A DNA stretch of 64,000 nt from Ectopseudomonas toyotomiensis (GCF_900115695.1 NZ_FOXK01000011.1:1-64000), one strand, 5' to 3'. Counted from the stretch's first letter, positions 51,468 to 61,174 are shown. The notes: generated from the letters alone by a model not told the origin. Translations and numbers: made by a program.

Positions 51468-52060
51468 GCGCGCCTTATATCCTCGTCCTCTACTACAGCC
51501 GCCATGGCGCCACCGCACAGATGGCCAAACAGATTGCCCGTGGCATCGAGATGGCCGGCCTGGAGGCACGCCTGCGCACGGTGCCGGCAGTATCCAGCGA
51601 ATGTGAGGCCGTTGCGCCGAGCGTGCCGGAGGACGGCGCCATGTACGCCACCCTAGATGACCTGAAGAACTGCTCGGGTCTGGCCCTGGGCAGCCCAACC
51701 CGATTCGGCAACATGGCCGCTCCACTCAAGTACTTCATCGATGGCACCAGCAACCTGTGGCTGACCGGCGAACTGGTCGGCAAGCCGGCAGGCGTATTCA
51801 CCTCCACCGCCAGCCTGCATGGCGGCCAGGAGACCACCCTGCTGTCGATGGTGCTGCCTCTGTTGCACCACGGCATGCTGGTCTGCGGCCTGCCCTATAG
51901 CGAATCGGCCCTGCTCGAAACCCGCGGCGGTGGTACGCCCTACGGCCCCAGCCACCATGCGGGTGGCGACGGTAAACGCGCGCTGGACGAACATGAAATC
52001 GCCCTGTGCCGTGCACTGGGTCAACGCCTGGCGCAAACTGCCAGCAAACTGGAGCGCTGA
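51464..52060 (+). CDS. wrbA: NAD(P)H:quinone oxidoreductase WrbA
   Basis: A 198-residue flavodoxin-like protein. LYYSRHGATAQMAKQIARGI (FMN phosphate loop), LGSPTRFGNMAAPLKYFID (isoalloxazine side) and GGTPYGPSHHAGGD are WrbA marks. It gives two-electron reduction of quinones. In operon with arsC and DUF2069. Confidence 0.94.
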   Translation: MSAPYILVLYYSRHGATAQMAKQIARGIEMAGLEARLRTVPAVSSECEAVAPSVPEDGAMYATLDDLKNCSGLALGSPTRFGNMAAPLKYFIDGTSNLWLTGELVGKPAGVFTSTASLHGGQETTLLSMVLPLLHHGMLVCGLPYSESALLETRGGGTPYGPSHHAGGDGKRALDEHEIALCRALGQRLAQTASKLER

Positions 52061-52062
52061 AC

Positions 52063-52473
52063 GTGGCCCGAGCGAAGAAGCCTCTGCCCAGCCTTGAATG
52101 GCTGGAGCCGCGGGTCAAACTCAGTCGAGCACTGAGCCTGTTCAGTTTCATCGCCCTGCTGACCCTGCTGCTGGTGTGGAACCTGGCCTTCGCCGATCTG
52201 CATGGCGCACGGGTCGGGGTTGTATTGGCGATCCAGTTGCTGCCGCTTGCACTGCTCGCCCCGGGCATGTTGCTGGGCAACGCCCGCGCTCATGCCTGGA
52301 CCTGTTTCGTGGTCAATATCTACTTCATCCAGGGCGTGTTAGCGGCCATCGACCCGGCGCGTGCACTGTTCGGCGCGTTGGAGGCGGTGATCAGCTTCGG
52401 CCTGTTCTGCACGGCGCTGCTGTATACGCGCTGGCGCTTTCAGTACGACCGCAAGCTGGCCGGAGAAGTCTGA
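52063..52473 (+). CDS. DUF2069 family membrane protein
   Basis: A 136-residue protein with a GTG start (GGAGCG upstream) two bases after wrbA. Four membrane helices: LFSFIALLTLLLVWNLAF, VVLAIQLLPLALLAPGML, WTCFVVNIYFIQGVLAAI, VISFGLFCTALLYTRW. Conserved in gammaproteobacteria next to wrbA; function unknown. Confidence 0.88.
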   Translation: MARAKKPLPSLEWLEPRVKLSRALSLFSFIALLTLLLVWNLAFADLHGARVGVVLAIQLLPLALLAPGMLLGNARAHAWTCFVVNIYFIQGVLAAIDPARALFGALEAVISFGLFCTALLYTRWRFQYDRKLAGEV

Positions 52474-53150
52474 TGCGCCTGGTGTTGCTGCCTGGCCTCA
52501 ACGGCAGCAGTGCCCTCTTCACGCCCCTGCTCGAGACCCTCGCAGGCACCGACTGCTGGCCACTGAGCCTGCCGGAACAAGGGCCGCAGGATTATCCAAG
52601 CCTGGCCGACGCACTATTCGAGCAGCTTGGTACGACACCTTTCGTGTTGCTGGGCGAATCGTTTTCCGGCCCTCTCGCCTACCAGTTGGCCCTGCGCCAG
52701 CCCACCGGGCTACAAGGCCTCATCTTCGCCGCCTCGTTCCTGAGCAGACCCAATCCTGCCCTGGCCTTGCTCGCGCATCTGCCCATGCCCCAGGCCCTGG
52801 CCACACAGCCCTGGCTGCTGCGCGCCTTGTGCCTGGGCAAAACGGCAGACGAGCACGTCCTGCAACAGGTGCAGAGGGAAATTCGCCAGCTGGATCAAAG
52901 GCTGCTGCACGCGCGAATGGCGACGCTGGCCAGCCTGCAAGCACCGACGCAACCCGTGGACCTACCCTGCCTGCACCTCTGGCCGCAGCAGGATCGCCTG
53001 GTCGCAGACGGCGCTGCAAAACGACTGGCCCAGACTTGCGGCGATATCCGCCAGATTCGCCTGGATGGTCCGCACTTCATCCTGCAGACACAGCCAAAGC
53101 TCTGTGCCAGAGCAATCGCTGAGTTCATGCAGGGAATAGTCGCGAGCTAG
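52473..53150 (+). CDS. Alpha/beta hydrolase family protein
   Basis: A 225-residue hydrolase. LLPGLNGSSALF (oxyanion loop), LLGESFSGPLAY (nucleophile Ser in GESFSG), WPQQDRLV (Asp) and DGPHFIL (His) complete the triad. TGATG links it to the DUF2069 stop, so it is the fourth gene of the arsC operon. Substrate unknown. A REP element follows the stop. Confidence 0.88.
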   Translation: MRLVLLPGLNGSSALFTPLLETLAGTDCWPLSLPEQGPQDYPSLADALFEQLGTTPFVLLGESFSGPLAYQLALRQPTGLQGLIFAASFLSRPNPALALLAHLPMPQALATQPWLLRALCLGKTADEHVLQQVQREIRQLDQRLLHARMATLASLQAPTQPVDLPCLHLWPQQDRLVADGAAKRLAQTCGDIRQIRLDGPHFILQTQPKLCARAIAEFMQGIVAS

Positions 53151-53153
53151 ACC

Positions 53154-53212
53154 GTAGCCCGGATGAAATCCGGGATTGTGTGTCAGGATTCGCGGATTGC
53201 ATCCGGGCTACG
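53154..53212. repeat. REP/BIME-like palindromic repeat
   Basis: GTAGCCCGGATGAAATCCGG and its inverted partner CGGATTGCATCCGGGCTAC, the best-preserved copy of the family in the window. It sits between the convergent hydrolase and hda genes. Confidence 0.9.
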
Positions 53213-53242
53213 CTCTTGCTGGCAGCTTGAGGCCCCTGCCCC

Positions 53243-53947
53243 CTACCAACCCAGGGTTTCCTTAAGGAAGGGAATGGTCAGCTTGCGCTGGGCTTGTAGC
53301 GAGGCCTGATCAAGACGTTCCAGCAGCTCGAACAACGCGCTCATGCTGCGTTCGCCACGGGTGAGGATGAAACGGCCGACTTCGTCGCTCATTTGCAAAC
53401 CGCGACGCGAGGCGCGCAATTGCAGGGCGCGCAGTTTGTCCTCATCGGACAGCTCGTGCAGCTGGAAAACCAGCGCCAGGGTCAGTCGTGATTTGAGGTC
53501 GGGCAACTGAATCGGCAACTCGCGCGGCGACATGGTGCCGGCCAGCAGCAGGCGTCGACCGCTGTCACGCAGACGATTGAACAGGTGGAACAAGCCTTCT
53601 TCCCAGTCGCTGCGCCCCGCCACCGCATCGAGATCATCGAGGCAGACCAGCTCGCACAGTTCAAGGTTGTCGAGCAGCTCCGGGCCGTGCTGCACCACTT
53701 CGCTGAGCGGCAGATAGACCACCGCTTCGCCACGCTGCTCGAAACGCAGGCAGGCAGCCTGCAGCAAGTGGCTGCGCCCTACGCCCTCAGCGCCCCACAG
53801 ATAGATCAGGCTTTCCGTCCAGCCGGCATCGGCCTCGCACAGACGCTCGACATAGCCCAGGGCCGCGGCATTGGCGCCGGGGTAGTAGTTGGCGAAGGTG
53901 GCGTCGTCACGCAGACGCACCCCCAGAGGCAGCTGGATAGGTTTCAT
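53243..53947 (-). CDS. hda: DnaA regulatory inactivator Hda
   Basis: A 234-residue AAA+ protein. MKPIQLPLGVRLRDDATF is the N-terminal clamp-binding region (QLPLGV), LWGAEGVGRSHLLQAA the Walker A region, VCLDDLDAVAG Walker B, and RGERSMSALFELLERLDQAS the sensor 2 part. It stimulates DnaA ATP hydrolysis when bound to the DNA clamp, preventing over-initiation. Its start overlaps the stop of the transporter gene (ATGA). Confidence 0.94.
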   Translation of the reverse strand: MKPIQLPLGVRLRDDATFANYYPGANAAALGYVERLCEADAGWTESLIYLWGAEGVGRSHLLQAACLRFEQRGEAVVYLPLSEVVQHGPELLDNLELCELVCLDDLDAVAGRSDWEEGLFHLFNRLRDSGRRLLLAGTMSPRELPIQLPDLKSRLTLALVFQLHELSDEDKLRALQLRASRRGLQMSDEVGRFILTRGERSMSALFELLERLDQASLQAQRKLTIPFLKETLGW

Positions 53948-55035
53948 GCAGGGCTCGGCGGTTCGTCAGAACCGCTGTTGGACTCTCCGTAAAGACCGGA
54001 AAGTTTATACAAATCATGAGCATGGCGCAGCAGAACCATGATCACCGCGGCGACCGGCAAAGCCAGCAGCACGCCGGTGAAGCCAAACAGCTGGCCGCCA
54101 GCGAGGATGGCGAAGATCACCGCGACCGGATGCAGGCCGATGCGATCACCCACCAGCATGGGCGTGAGGACCATGCCTTCAAGCAATTGACCAATCATGA
54201 AAACCACGCCGATACCGATCAGCGGATAGGGTTCGAGACCGAACTGGAACAGCGCAGCAGCCAGCGCTGCACCGATACCGACGATAAAGCCCATGTAGGG
54301 CACGATGCTCGCCAGTCCCGCCAGCACACCGATCAGCAATCCCAGCTCCAAGCCCACCAGCATCAGGCCAGCGGAATAGATGACGCTCAATGCCAGCATC
54401 ACCAGCAATTGGCCGCGCAGGAAGGCGCCCAGTACTTCATGACATTCGCCCGCCAGCTTGACCACCAGCCCCTCGCGCTGGCGCGGCAGCAGGCGGCGCA
54501 CCCGCTCGACCAGCACATCCCAGTCGCGCATCAGGTAGAAGCTCACCACCGGAATCAGCAGCAGGTTGCCCAGCCAGGCCAGCAGCGCCAGGCCTGAAGA
54601 CGTCGCCTGAGCCAGCACCGCCTTGAGCACGTCGGTGGTCTTGCCGATGTTGTCGGTAAAGACCTGCTTGAGCTGATCGACCTGCAGCAGATCACTCTGC
54701 AGGCCCAGGTGCGACTGCGACCAAGGCAAGGCAGTGCCCTGCAGCCAGTCGAGCATCTCCGGCGCCAGTTGATACAGACGCACCAGTTGCCTCCCCAGCA
54801 TGGGCACCAATACCAGCAGCAGGATCAGCAACAGCAGCGAGAACAGCGTGAACACCACCACCACACCGCCGGTGCGCGACAGGCGATGCCGCTCGAGACG
54901 ATCGACCAGCGGATCCCCCAGATAGGCCAGCAGGATGCCGATCAGGAACGGGGAAAGAATCGGGTGTAGCAGGTACAGCAGCCAGCCGAGCAGAAACAGC
55001 CCAGCCATCCATAGCCAACGGGTGGAATCGGTCAT
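53944..55035 (-). CDS. AI-2E family transporter (PerM-like)
   Basis: A 363-residue protein with about eight membrane helices. Start 55035 (MTDSTRWLWMAGLFLLGWLL). LLIPVVSFYLMRDWD and GLASIVPYMGFIVGIGAALA are UPF0118/AI-2E signatures; GQLLEGMVLTPMLVGDRIGL follows. Family members export diverse small molecules; the quorum-signal name is not proof. Translationally coupled to hda. Confidence 0.9.
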   Translation of the reverse strand: MTDSTRWLWMAGLFLLGWLLYLLHPILSPFLIGILLAYLGDPLVDRLERHRLSRTGGVVVVFTLFSLLLLILLLVLVPMLGRQLVRLYQLAPEMLDWLQGTALPWSQSHLGLQSDLLQVDQLKQVFTDNIGKTTDVLKAVLAQATSSGLALLAWLGNLLLIPVVSFYLMRDWDVLVERVRRLLPRQREGLVVKLAGECHEVLGAFLRGQLLVMLALSVIYSAGLMLVGLELGLLIGVLAGLASIVPYMGFIVGIGAALAAALFQFGLEPYPLIGIGVVFMIGQLLEGMVLTPMLVGDRIGLHPVAVIFAILAGGQLFGFTGVLLALPVAAVIMVLLRHAHDLYKLSGLYGESNSGSDEPPSPA

Positions 55036-55109
55036 GCTCGCGTCCTCGATGCGAAACGGGCCCGAAAGGCGCCGTGTGTAACTGGGCTGTGGTCTACCCG
55101 GCGCCAATT

Positions 55110-56150
55110 CTACCAGCGAAAGCGCAACTGATCGGTGCGCGGTTTCACCTGCGGAGCCTCGGTTGCACCCGTTTCAGCAGCCTCTACCGGCGCTGCGGCG
55201 TCGAGCGGTTCGCTGACCTCCTGGAGCTGAGCCAATGCCAGCTGCGCGCGCAGTTGCTCCGGGCTGGCACTGACCTGATAGACCAGGCGCTGGCCGTCGA
55301 TCTCCTGCAAACGCGCGGCGAAGGGTTCGAGCAAGCGCTCCAGCGCCGCGAAACGTCCCAGGTCAGCACCTTCGATCACCAGCGTCAGGCTCTGCGCCGC
55401 GCCAGGCTTGACGACGAAACGCGGCGCCAGGCGCTCGGCCACGGCCAACAGCACTGCATCGGCCAGCGCAGCCTGATCGGCGCCCTCAGCCTTGCCCTGT
55501 TCACGCTCGTCGCCTAGCCACAGGCGCCAGGTAGCCTGCCAGTTACCGCTACCCTCGGTCGCCTGTACGGCCAGCAAGGCATCGGCGCCATAGCGCTCGG
55601 AGGCCTCACGCAGTGCCTGCGGATCGTTGGCCAGCAGCGTATCGGCGCTGCCCAGCGCCTGCTCGCTCAGGTCCGCCAGCGGCAGACGCAGCGGCAGACC
55701 ACGATGCTGAGCCGCATCGCGCAGCAGCGCCGATGCACTCTGGCTTTCGCCAACCAGCTGGCTGCCTTCCGGCGATTCGTTGAGCCACCAGGTGAGGATG
55801 GCCGGACGGTTGGCCCCCCACAGGGCAAGGCCAGCCTGGCGCAGTTGCTGATCGGTACTGGCCGGATCGAACTCGACCAACAACGCGTCGCCTTCATAAC
55901 CGTACTGGCTGACGATCTGTTGCGGGTCCTTGCGCAGGCCTTCCAAGCCGGCGCTCTGCAGCGCCTTGGCATCACCGGTCAAACGCAGCACCAGGGTCTG
56001 CAAGGCCTTCTGCATGGCCGCGTCGCGGCTTTCCGGCTGTTGATCCGCCACGGGTTCACGCACCTGATAAAGACCGGTAACCGGCGCGGCCAGTGCTGGC
56101 AGGCTCAGGAGCGACAGACAGAAGAACAGCAGGCGGATGGGCAAACGCAT
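55110..56150 (-). CDS. DUF2066 family exported protein
   Basis: A 346-residue protein with a signal peptide (LLFFCLSLLSLPALA). TGLYQVREPVADQQPESRDA and MQKALQTLVLRLTGDA are the DUF2066 start; GYEGDALLVEFDPASTDQQL and RPAILTWWLNES follow. Probably periplasmic or envelope-associated. It is adjacent to purM and hda in pseudomonads. Function unknown. Confidence 0.88.
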   Translation of the reverse strand: MRLPIRLLFFCLSLLSLPALAAPVTGLYQVREPVADQQPESRDAAMQKALQTLVLRLTGDAKALQSAGLEGLRKDPQQIVSQYGYEGDALLVEFDPASTDQQLRQAGLALWGANRPAILTWWLNESPEGSQLVGESQSASALLRDAAQHRGLPLRLPLADLSEQALGSADTLLANDPQALREASERYGADALLAVQATEGSGNWQATWRLWLGDEREQGKAEGADQAALADAVLLAVAERLAPRFVVKPGAAQSLTLVIEGADLGRFAALERLLEPFAARLQEIDGQRLVYQVSASPEQLRAQLALAQLQEVSEPLDAAAPVEAAETGATEAPQVKPRTDQLRFRW

Positions 56151-56396
56151 TGGGGTTGACTCTCGCAGGGGATGGCCGCGCGACGGGCAGGCACAAAGGT
56201 CTATACCTTAAACAGCCGCTCAAGCCCCGGCAACCAGAGCCGCTGCCCGCGACGAAGCGCATGCACGCGAGTGGCCGCTGCCGGGCAAGCCTGATAAAAT
56301 CGCGCGCCTTCGCCAGCCGGTACGCGCGCCGGGCTCCTTGGATGAGCCCGCGCCACGTCGGCGCCTACACGAACTCCCATCCAAAGGCCCGGATCT

Positions 56397-57455
56397 ATGA
56401 GCAAGCAACCCTCCATCAGCTACAAGGACGCAGGCGTCGACATCGATGCCGGTGAAGCCCTGGTCGAACGCATCAAAGGCGTCGCCAAGCGCACTGCGCG
56501 TCCGGAAGTCATGGGTGGCCTGGGCGGCTTCGGCGCCCTGTGCGAGATCCCGGCCGGCTACAAGCAACCGGTGCTGGTGTCCGGCACCGACGGCGTCGGC
56601 ACCAAGCTGCGCCTGGCACTGAACCTGAACAAGCACGACAGCATCGGCCAGGACCTGGTCGCCATGTGCGTCAACGACCTGGTGGTCTGCGGCGCCGAGC
56701 CGCTGTTCTTCCTCGACTACTACGCCACCGGCAAGCTCAACGTCGACGTCGCCGCCACCGTGGTCACCGGCATTGGCGCTGGCTGCGAACTGGCTGGCTG
56801 CTCCCTGGTCGGTGGTGAAACCGCCGAAATGCCGGGCATGTACGAAGGCGAAGACTACGACCTGGCCGGCTTCTGCGTTGGCGTGGTGGAAAAGAGCGAA
56901 ATCATCGACGGGTCCAAGGTCGTCACTGGCGACGCGCTGATCGCCCTGCCCTCCTCCGGCCCGCACTCCAACGGCTACTCGCTGATCCGCAAGATCATCG
57001 AAGTCTCCGGCGCCGACATCGAACAGGTGCAACTGGATGGCAAGGCCCTGGCCGACCTGCTGATGGCACCGACCCGTATCTACGTCAAGCCACTGCTCAA
57101 GCTGATCAAGGACACCGGTGCGGTCAAGGCCATGGCCCACATCACCGGTGGCGGCCTGCTGGACAACATCCCGCGCGTGCTGCCGCAAGGCGCCCAGGCA
57201 GTGATCGACGTGGCCAGCTGGAATCGCCCAGCCGTGTTCGACTGGCTGCAGGAACAAGGCAACGTCGACGAGCACGAGATGCATCGCGTGCTGAACTGCG
57301 GCGTCGGCATGGTCATCTGCGTTGCCCAGGATCAGGTCGAAACCGCCCTGGCCAGCCTGCGCGCCAGCGGCGAGCAACCTTGGGTTATCGGCCAGATCAC
57401 CGAAGCGGCAGAAGGTGCAGCCCAGGTTCAGCTGAATAACCTGAAAGCCCACTGA
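56397..57455 (+). CDS. purM: Phosphoribosylformylglycinamidine cyclo-ligase
   Basis: A 352-residue AIR synthase, fifth step of purine synthesis. GVDIDAGEALVERIK, SGTDGVGTKLRLAL (ATP/substrate loop), GGETAEMPGMYEGEDYDLAG and HITGGGLLDNIPRVLP are family signatures. purN overlaps its stop (TGATG). Confidence 0.97.
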   Translation: MSKQPSISYKDAGVDIDAGEALVERIKGVAKRTARPEVMGGLGGFGALCEIPAGYKQPVLVSGTDGVGTKLRLALNLNKHDSIGQDLVAMCVNDLVVCGAEPLFFLDYYATGKLNVDVAATVVTGIGAGCELAGCSLVGGETAEMPGMYEGEDYDLAGFCVGVVEKSEIIDGSKVVTGDALIALPSSGPHSNGYSLIRKIIEVSGADIEQVQLDGKALADLLMAPTRIYVKPLLKLIKDTGAVKAMAHITGGGLLDNIPRVLPQGAQAVIDVASWNRPAVFDWLQEQGNVDEHEMHRVLNCGVGMVICVAQDQVETALASLRASGEQPWVIGQITEAAEGAAQVQLNNLKAH

Positions 57456-58099
57456 TGCCCTGCAATGTCGTCGTCCTGATCTCCGGGTCAGGCAGCAATC
57501 TGCAAGCGCTGATCGACAGCGTCGCCCACGACGGCACTCCGGCCCGCATCGCCGCGGTTATCTGTAACCGCGCCGGTGCCTACGGCCTGGAGCGGGCGAA
57601 ACAGGCCGGGATCGCCACCGAACTGCTTGATCACAAGCAGTTCGACGGCCGCGAAGCCTTCGATGCAGCCCTCATCCAGGCCATCGACGCCCACCAGCCC
57701 GACCTGGTGGTGCTGGCCGGTTTCATGCGCATTCTCACGCCAGGCTTCGTTCAGCACTATGCAGGCCGCCTGCTCAATATCCACCCGTCACTGCTACCCA
57801 AGCACAAAGGCCTGCACACTCATCAACGGGCTATCGAAGCCGGCGACAGCGAACACGGCTGCAGCGTGCACTTCGTCACCGAGGAACTCGATGGTGGCCC
57901 TCTGGTCGTACAAGCTGTGCTGCCAGTCATGGCAGATGACACGGCCGAAAGCCTGGCCCACCGCGTGCATCAGCAGGAGCACCAGATCTATCCTCTGGCT
58001 GTACGCTGGTTTGCCGAAGGCCGCTTGCGTCTTGGCGCTCAAGGCGCAATGCTGGATGGCCAGCCACTGCCCGCCAGCGGCCACCTGATTCGAACCTAG
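57455..58099 (+). CDS. purN: Phosphoribosylglycinamide formyltransferase
   Basis: A 214-residue GART using 10-formyltetrahydrofolate. LISGSGSNLQALID is the phosphate loop, NIHPSLLPKHKGLHTHQRAI holds the catalytic His, and EELDGGPLV the catalytic Asp. Coupled to purM. Confidence 0.97.
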   Translation: MPCNVVVLISGSGSNLQALIDSVAHDGTPARIAAVICNRAGAYGLERAKQAGIATELLDHKQFDGREAFDAALIQAIDAHQPDLVVLAGFMRILTPGFVQHYAGRLLNIHPSLLPKHKGLHTHQRAIEAGDSEHGCSVHFVTEELDGGPLVVQAVLPVMADDTAESLAHRVHQQEHQIYPLAVRWFAEGRLRLGAQGAMLDGQPLPASGHLIRT

Positions 58100-58107
58100 G
58101 AGACTCT

Positions 58108-58824
58108 ATGCGTCGTGCCCTGCTGTTCGCCCTGACACTGTTCAGCCTGCCCGCCCTTGCCGAGGATCTGCAGCCCTTCTCCGCCAGCTACACCGCGGAC
58201 TGGAAGCAGCTGCCGGTCAGTGGTAGCGCCGAGCGCAGCCTCAAGCGCGAAGACGACGGCCGCTGGACCCTCAACTTCGAAGCCTCGATGCTGGTCGCCG
58301 GCCTGACCGAAGAGAGCACCTTCCGCGTCGACAACGGTGCCCTGCTGCCGCTGACCTACCGCCTCAACCGTAGCGGCCTGGGCAAAGGCAAGAAGGTCGA
58401 GCAGGACTTCGACTGGGAACAGAAGCAGGTCATCGGCACCGACCGTGGCGACGCTGTACGCTTCCCGCTCAATCGCGGCCTGCTGGACAAGTCGACCTAC
58501 CAGGTCGCCCTGCAACAGGACGTCGCCGCCGGCAAGAAAAGCGTGAGCTATCAGGTGGTCGACGGTGACGAAATCGAAACCTACGACTTCCGTGTGCTGG
58601 GCGAAGAAGTGGTGCGCACCAAGGCTGGCCTGATCGACGCGATCAAGGTCGAGCGCGTGCGTGACCCCACGCAAAGCACCCGCAAGACCGTACTGTGGTT
58701 CGCCAAGGACTGGGGCCATCTGCTGGTGCGCCTGCATCAGGTGGAGACCGATGGCAAGGAATACCAGATCATGCTCAAGGACGGCACCGTCGCCGGCAAG
58801 CCGGTCGAAGGTCGTCGCGACTGA
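58108..58824 (+). CDS. DUF3108 family exported protein
   Basis: A 238-residue protein with a signal peptide ending ALA-ED (about 19). FSASYTADWKQLPVSGSAER, then beta strands, LPLTYRLNRSGLGKGKK and RKTVLWFAKDWGHLLVRLHQ are DUF3108 blocks; the fold resembles lipoprotein-carrier barrels. Third gene of the purMN operon. Function unknown. Confidence 0.9.
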   Translation: MRRALLFALTLFSLPALAEDLQPFSASYTADWKQLPVSGSAERSLKREDDGRWTLNFEASMLVAGLTEESTFRVDNGALLPLTYRLNRSGLGKGKKVEQDFDWEQKQVIGTDRGDAVRFPLNRGLLDKSTYQVALQQDVAAGKKSVSYQVVDGDEIETYDFRVLGEEVVRTKAGLIDAIKVERVRDPTQSTRKTVLWFAKDWGHLLVRLHQVETDGKEYQIMLKDGTVAGKPVEGRRD

Positions 58825-58837
58825 TTGGCAAGCGCAC

Positions 58838-58865
58838 AAAAAACCGGGCCAATGCCCGGTTTTTT
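58838..58865. terminator. Bidirectional terminator
   Basis: AAAAAACCGGGC-CAAT-GCCCGGTTTTTT. T-runs on both strands serve the convergent DUF3108 and ammonium transporter genes. Confidence 0.93.
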
Positions 58866-58907
58866 ATTGCCTGCTCCGGGCGCTGATGACAACGCCCGGC
58901 TGGTATC

Positions 58908-60116
58908 TCAGTCCTGGCTTACCGCGCCGATCTTGTGGATCGACAGGTCGGCGCCGTTGTATTCCTCTTCCTGACTCAGGCGAATGCCCAGCGACGCCTT
59001 GAGCAGGCCATACACCGCAAAGCCACCGACCAGCGCGACCACCACGCCCAGCGCAGTGCCGATCACCTGGCTGGCCAGGCTGACGCCACCCAGACCACCG
59101 AATGCTTCGAGGCCGAAGATGCCGCAGGCAATGCCACCCCAGATGCCGCACAGGCCATGCAGCGGCCAGACGCCGAGCACGTCATCGATCTTCCACTTCA
59201 CCTGAGTCGCGGTGAATGCCCAGACGAACAGGGCACCGGCAATCGCGCCAGTGACCAGGGCACCGATCGGATGCATCAGGTCCGAGCCGGCGCAGATCGC
59301 TACCAGGCCGGCGAGCGGACCGTTGTGCAGAAAGCCCGGGTCATTGCGCCCTACCAGCAGCGCGGCGACGGTACCACCGACCATGGCCATCAGCGAGTTG
59401 ACCGCCACCAGGCCACTGACGCCCTCGAGCGTCTGCGCACTCATCACGTTGAAGCCGAACCAGCCGATGATCAGGATCCACGAGCCCAGCGCCAGAAATG
59501 GAATGTTCGACGGCGCCATGGCCACCAGCTTGCCGTCGCGATAGCGACCATTGCGGCGCCCCAACAACAGCACCGCGCCGAACGCCAACCAGCCGCCCAT
59601 GGCATGCACCACCACCGAACCGGCAAAGTCATGAAAGCCCGCGCCGAAGCGAGTCTCGAGCCAGGCCTGGAAGCCGTAGTTGCCGTTCCAGATCATGCCT
59701 TCGAAGAAGGGATAGACGAACGCCACGATCAATGCAGTCGCGCATAGCTGCGGGCCGAACCTGGCGCGCTCGGCGATACCACCGGAGATGATTGCCGGAA
59801 TCGCCGCGGCGAAGGTCAGCAGGAAGAAGAACTTCACCAGACCGTACCCGTGATTCTCCGTCAGCACCGCCGCCGGCTCGAAGAAGTTGATGCCGTAGGC
59901 GATCCAGTAGCCAATGAAGAAATACGCCAGGGCGGAAATGGCGAAATCCGAAAGAATCTTCGATAGCGCATTGACCTGGTTTTTCTGCCGCACCGTTCCC
60001 ACTTCGAGGAAGGCAAACCCGGCGTGCATGGCCAGGACCATGATTGCACCCAGCAGGATGAACAGGGTATTGGAGCCGTGGATCAGCGTGGCCACGGCAC
60101 TGTTGATGTTTTCCAT
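58908..60116 (-). CDS. amtB: Ammonium transporter, Amt family
   Basis: A 402-residue protein with eleven membrane helices. SVVVHAMGGWLAFGA and PLHGLCGIWGGIACGI supply the twin pore His, and GWFGFNVMSAQTL follows the pore. MHAGFAFLEVGTVRQKN is the Amt family start. No cleavable signal is evident at ATG 60116. No glnK gene is next to it, so it may be a second, non-canonical copy. The ribosome site is weak. Confidence 0.92.
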   Translation of the reverse strand: MENINSAVATLIHGSNTLFILLGAIMVLAMHAGFAFLEVGTVRQKNQVNALSKILSDFAISALAYFFIGYWIAYGINFFEPAAVLTENHGYGLVKFFFLLTFAAAIPAIISGGIAERARFGPQLCATALIVAFVYPFFEGMIWNGNYGFQAWLETRFGAGFHDFAGSVVVHAMGGWLAFGAVLLLGRRNGRYRDGKLVAMAPSNIPFLALGSWILIIGWFGFNVMSAQTLEGVSGLVAVNSLMAMVGGTVAALLVGRNDPGFLHNGPLAGLVAICAGSDLMHPIGALVTGAIAGALFVWAFTATQVKWKIDDVLGVWPLHGLCGIWGGIACGIFGLEAFGGLGGVSLASQVIGTALGVVVALVGGFAVYGLLKASLGIRLSQEEEYNGADLSIHKIGAVSQD

Positions 60117-60488
60117 CGAGAAAGAAAACTCCGGAGGCAAAAGAAAAAGCACCAAACGAAGGCACGAAACCGAAAACACGCACCACAATGCAGCCAGCGC
60201 ATGCAGCTCGCCCTCGAAAAGTGCCGTTTGGCGGCCCCAAAATGGCGCCACCAAAGATCGATTGATCGATGCTTATTTCTTGTTAATCAAATGGTTATGC
60301 GCGAAATTGACCATCCTGAGCCACATCGAGAAAGCCCCATCACAGGGCATTTCGCGACCTTCGCGCACCAGCAAAATGCAATCGCTATACCAAACACCAG
60401 ACCGGTCACTTCACGACTATTCTTGCGGAACCCTCACGCTGCAGAGCACTCGTAAACAGTACATACCCAACGCAGAGGACTGCTCACC
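60117..60488. other. 372-base divergent intergenic region
   Basis: Between amtB and the yqjD-like gene. Holds ATCGATTGATCGAT at about 60257 and, towards yqjD, CTATACC at 60385-60391, which resembles an RpoS-type -10. No sigma-54 pair with correct GG/GC spacing was found. No RNA gene recognised. Confidence 0.5.
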
Positions 60489-60806
60489 ATGCCACGCAAA
60501 GCCGCTACTCCAAGCACCAAGGACGCCCTGCTGGATGAATTCCAGGCTCTGGTCAGCGACACCGAGAAGCTCCTGCAACATTCCGCCAGCCTTGCTGGTG
60601 AACAGGCAGAAGCGCTGCGCGATGACATTCGCAGCAGCCTTGACCGTGCCCGTGACACCTTGCACAAAGCGGAGTCCAGCCTGCGCGAACAGGGCAAGAT
60701 CGCCGTCGACGCCACTGAGGATTACGTGCACAAGCACCCGTGGCAGGCGCTCGGCCTGTCGGCCGCTATCGGCCTGGTGCTCGGCCTGCTGATCAGCCGC
60801 CGTTGA
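60489..60806 (+). CDS. DUF883 (ElaB/YqjD) family protein
   Basis: A 105-residue protein: hydrophilic helical domain (DEFQALVSDTEKLLQHSASL) and a C-terminal membrane anchor (LGLSAAIGLVLGLLISRR). E. coli relatives tether ribosomes to the inner membrane in stationary phase. It heads a three-gene unit matching yqjD-yqjE-yqjK. Confidence 0.9.
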   Translation: MPRKAATPSTKDALLDEFQALVSDTEKLLQHSASLAGEQAEALRDDIRSSLDRARDTLHKAESSLREQGKIAVDATEDYVHKHPWQALGLSAAIGLVLGLLISRR

Positions 60807-60814
60807 CAGCGCCC

Positions 60815-61174
60815 ATGTCCAACGGCCCCTCGCCACGGCGCCTGGGTGCAGCCCTACTGGGTCTGCTCCAGAGCCATGTGGCGCTGCTGGCCCATGAACT
60901 CGAAGACCAACGCGACCAGGCACTGCGTGCGCTGCTCCTTGGCGGTTTGTGCCTGGCCTTCGCCCTGCTCCTGCTGATAGGTCTGTCCGCTCTGCTGCTG
61001 ATCGTCTACTGGGATACCCACCGCCTGGCAGTCGCTATCGGCCTGTGCCTGTTCTACGGCTTTGGCCTGCTCGGTTGCGGCGCCTGGCTGCTGAGCAGTC
61101 TGCGCAACGCCGAACCGCCGTTCAGCGCCAGCCTTGAAGAACTGCAACGTGACCGCGAGCAACTGCTGCCATGA
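60815..61174 (+). CDS. Phage holin family/YqjE-like membrane protein
   Basis: A 119-residue protein with two membrane helices (LLGGLCLAFALLLLIGLSAL; AVAIGLCLFYGFGLLGCGAW) after a helical cytosolic start (LLQSHVALLAHELEDQRDQ). Start 60815 is 9 bases after the yqjD-like stop. The holin name reflects the Pfam family only. Overlaps the next gene by 4 bases. Confidence 0.85.
   Translation: MSNGPSPRRLGAALLGLLQSHVALLAHELEDQRDQALRALLLGGLCLAFALLLLIGLSALLLIVYWDTHRLAVAIGLCLFYGFGLLGCGAWLLSSLRNAEPPFSASLEELQRDREQLLP

Noticed and set aside
60117..60300. A sigma-54 promoter for amtB
   Set aside because: Several GG and GC pairs exist but none with the required 10-base spacing and flanking consensus.
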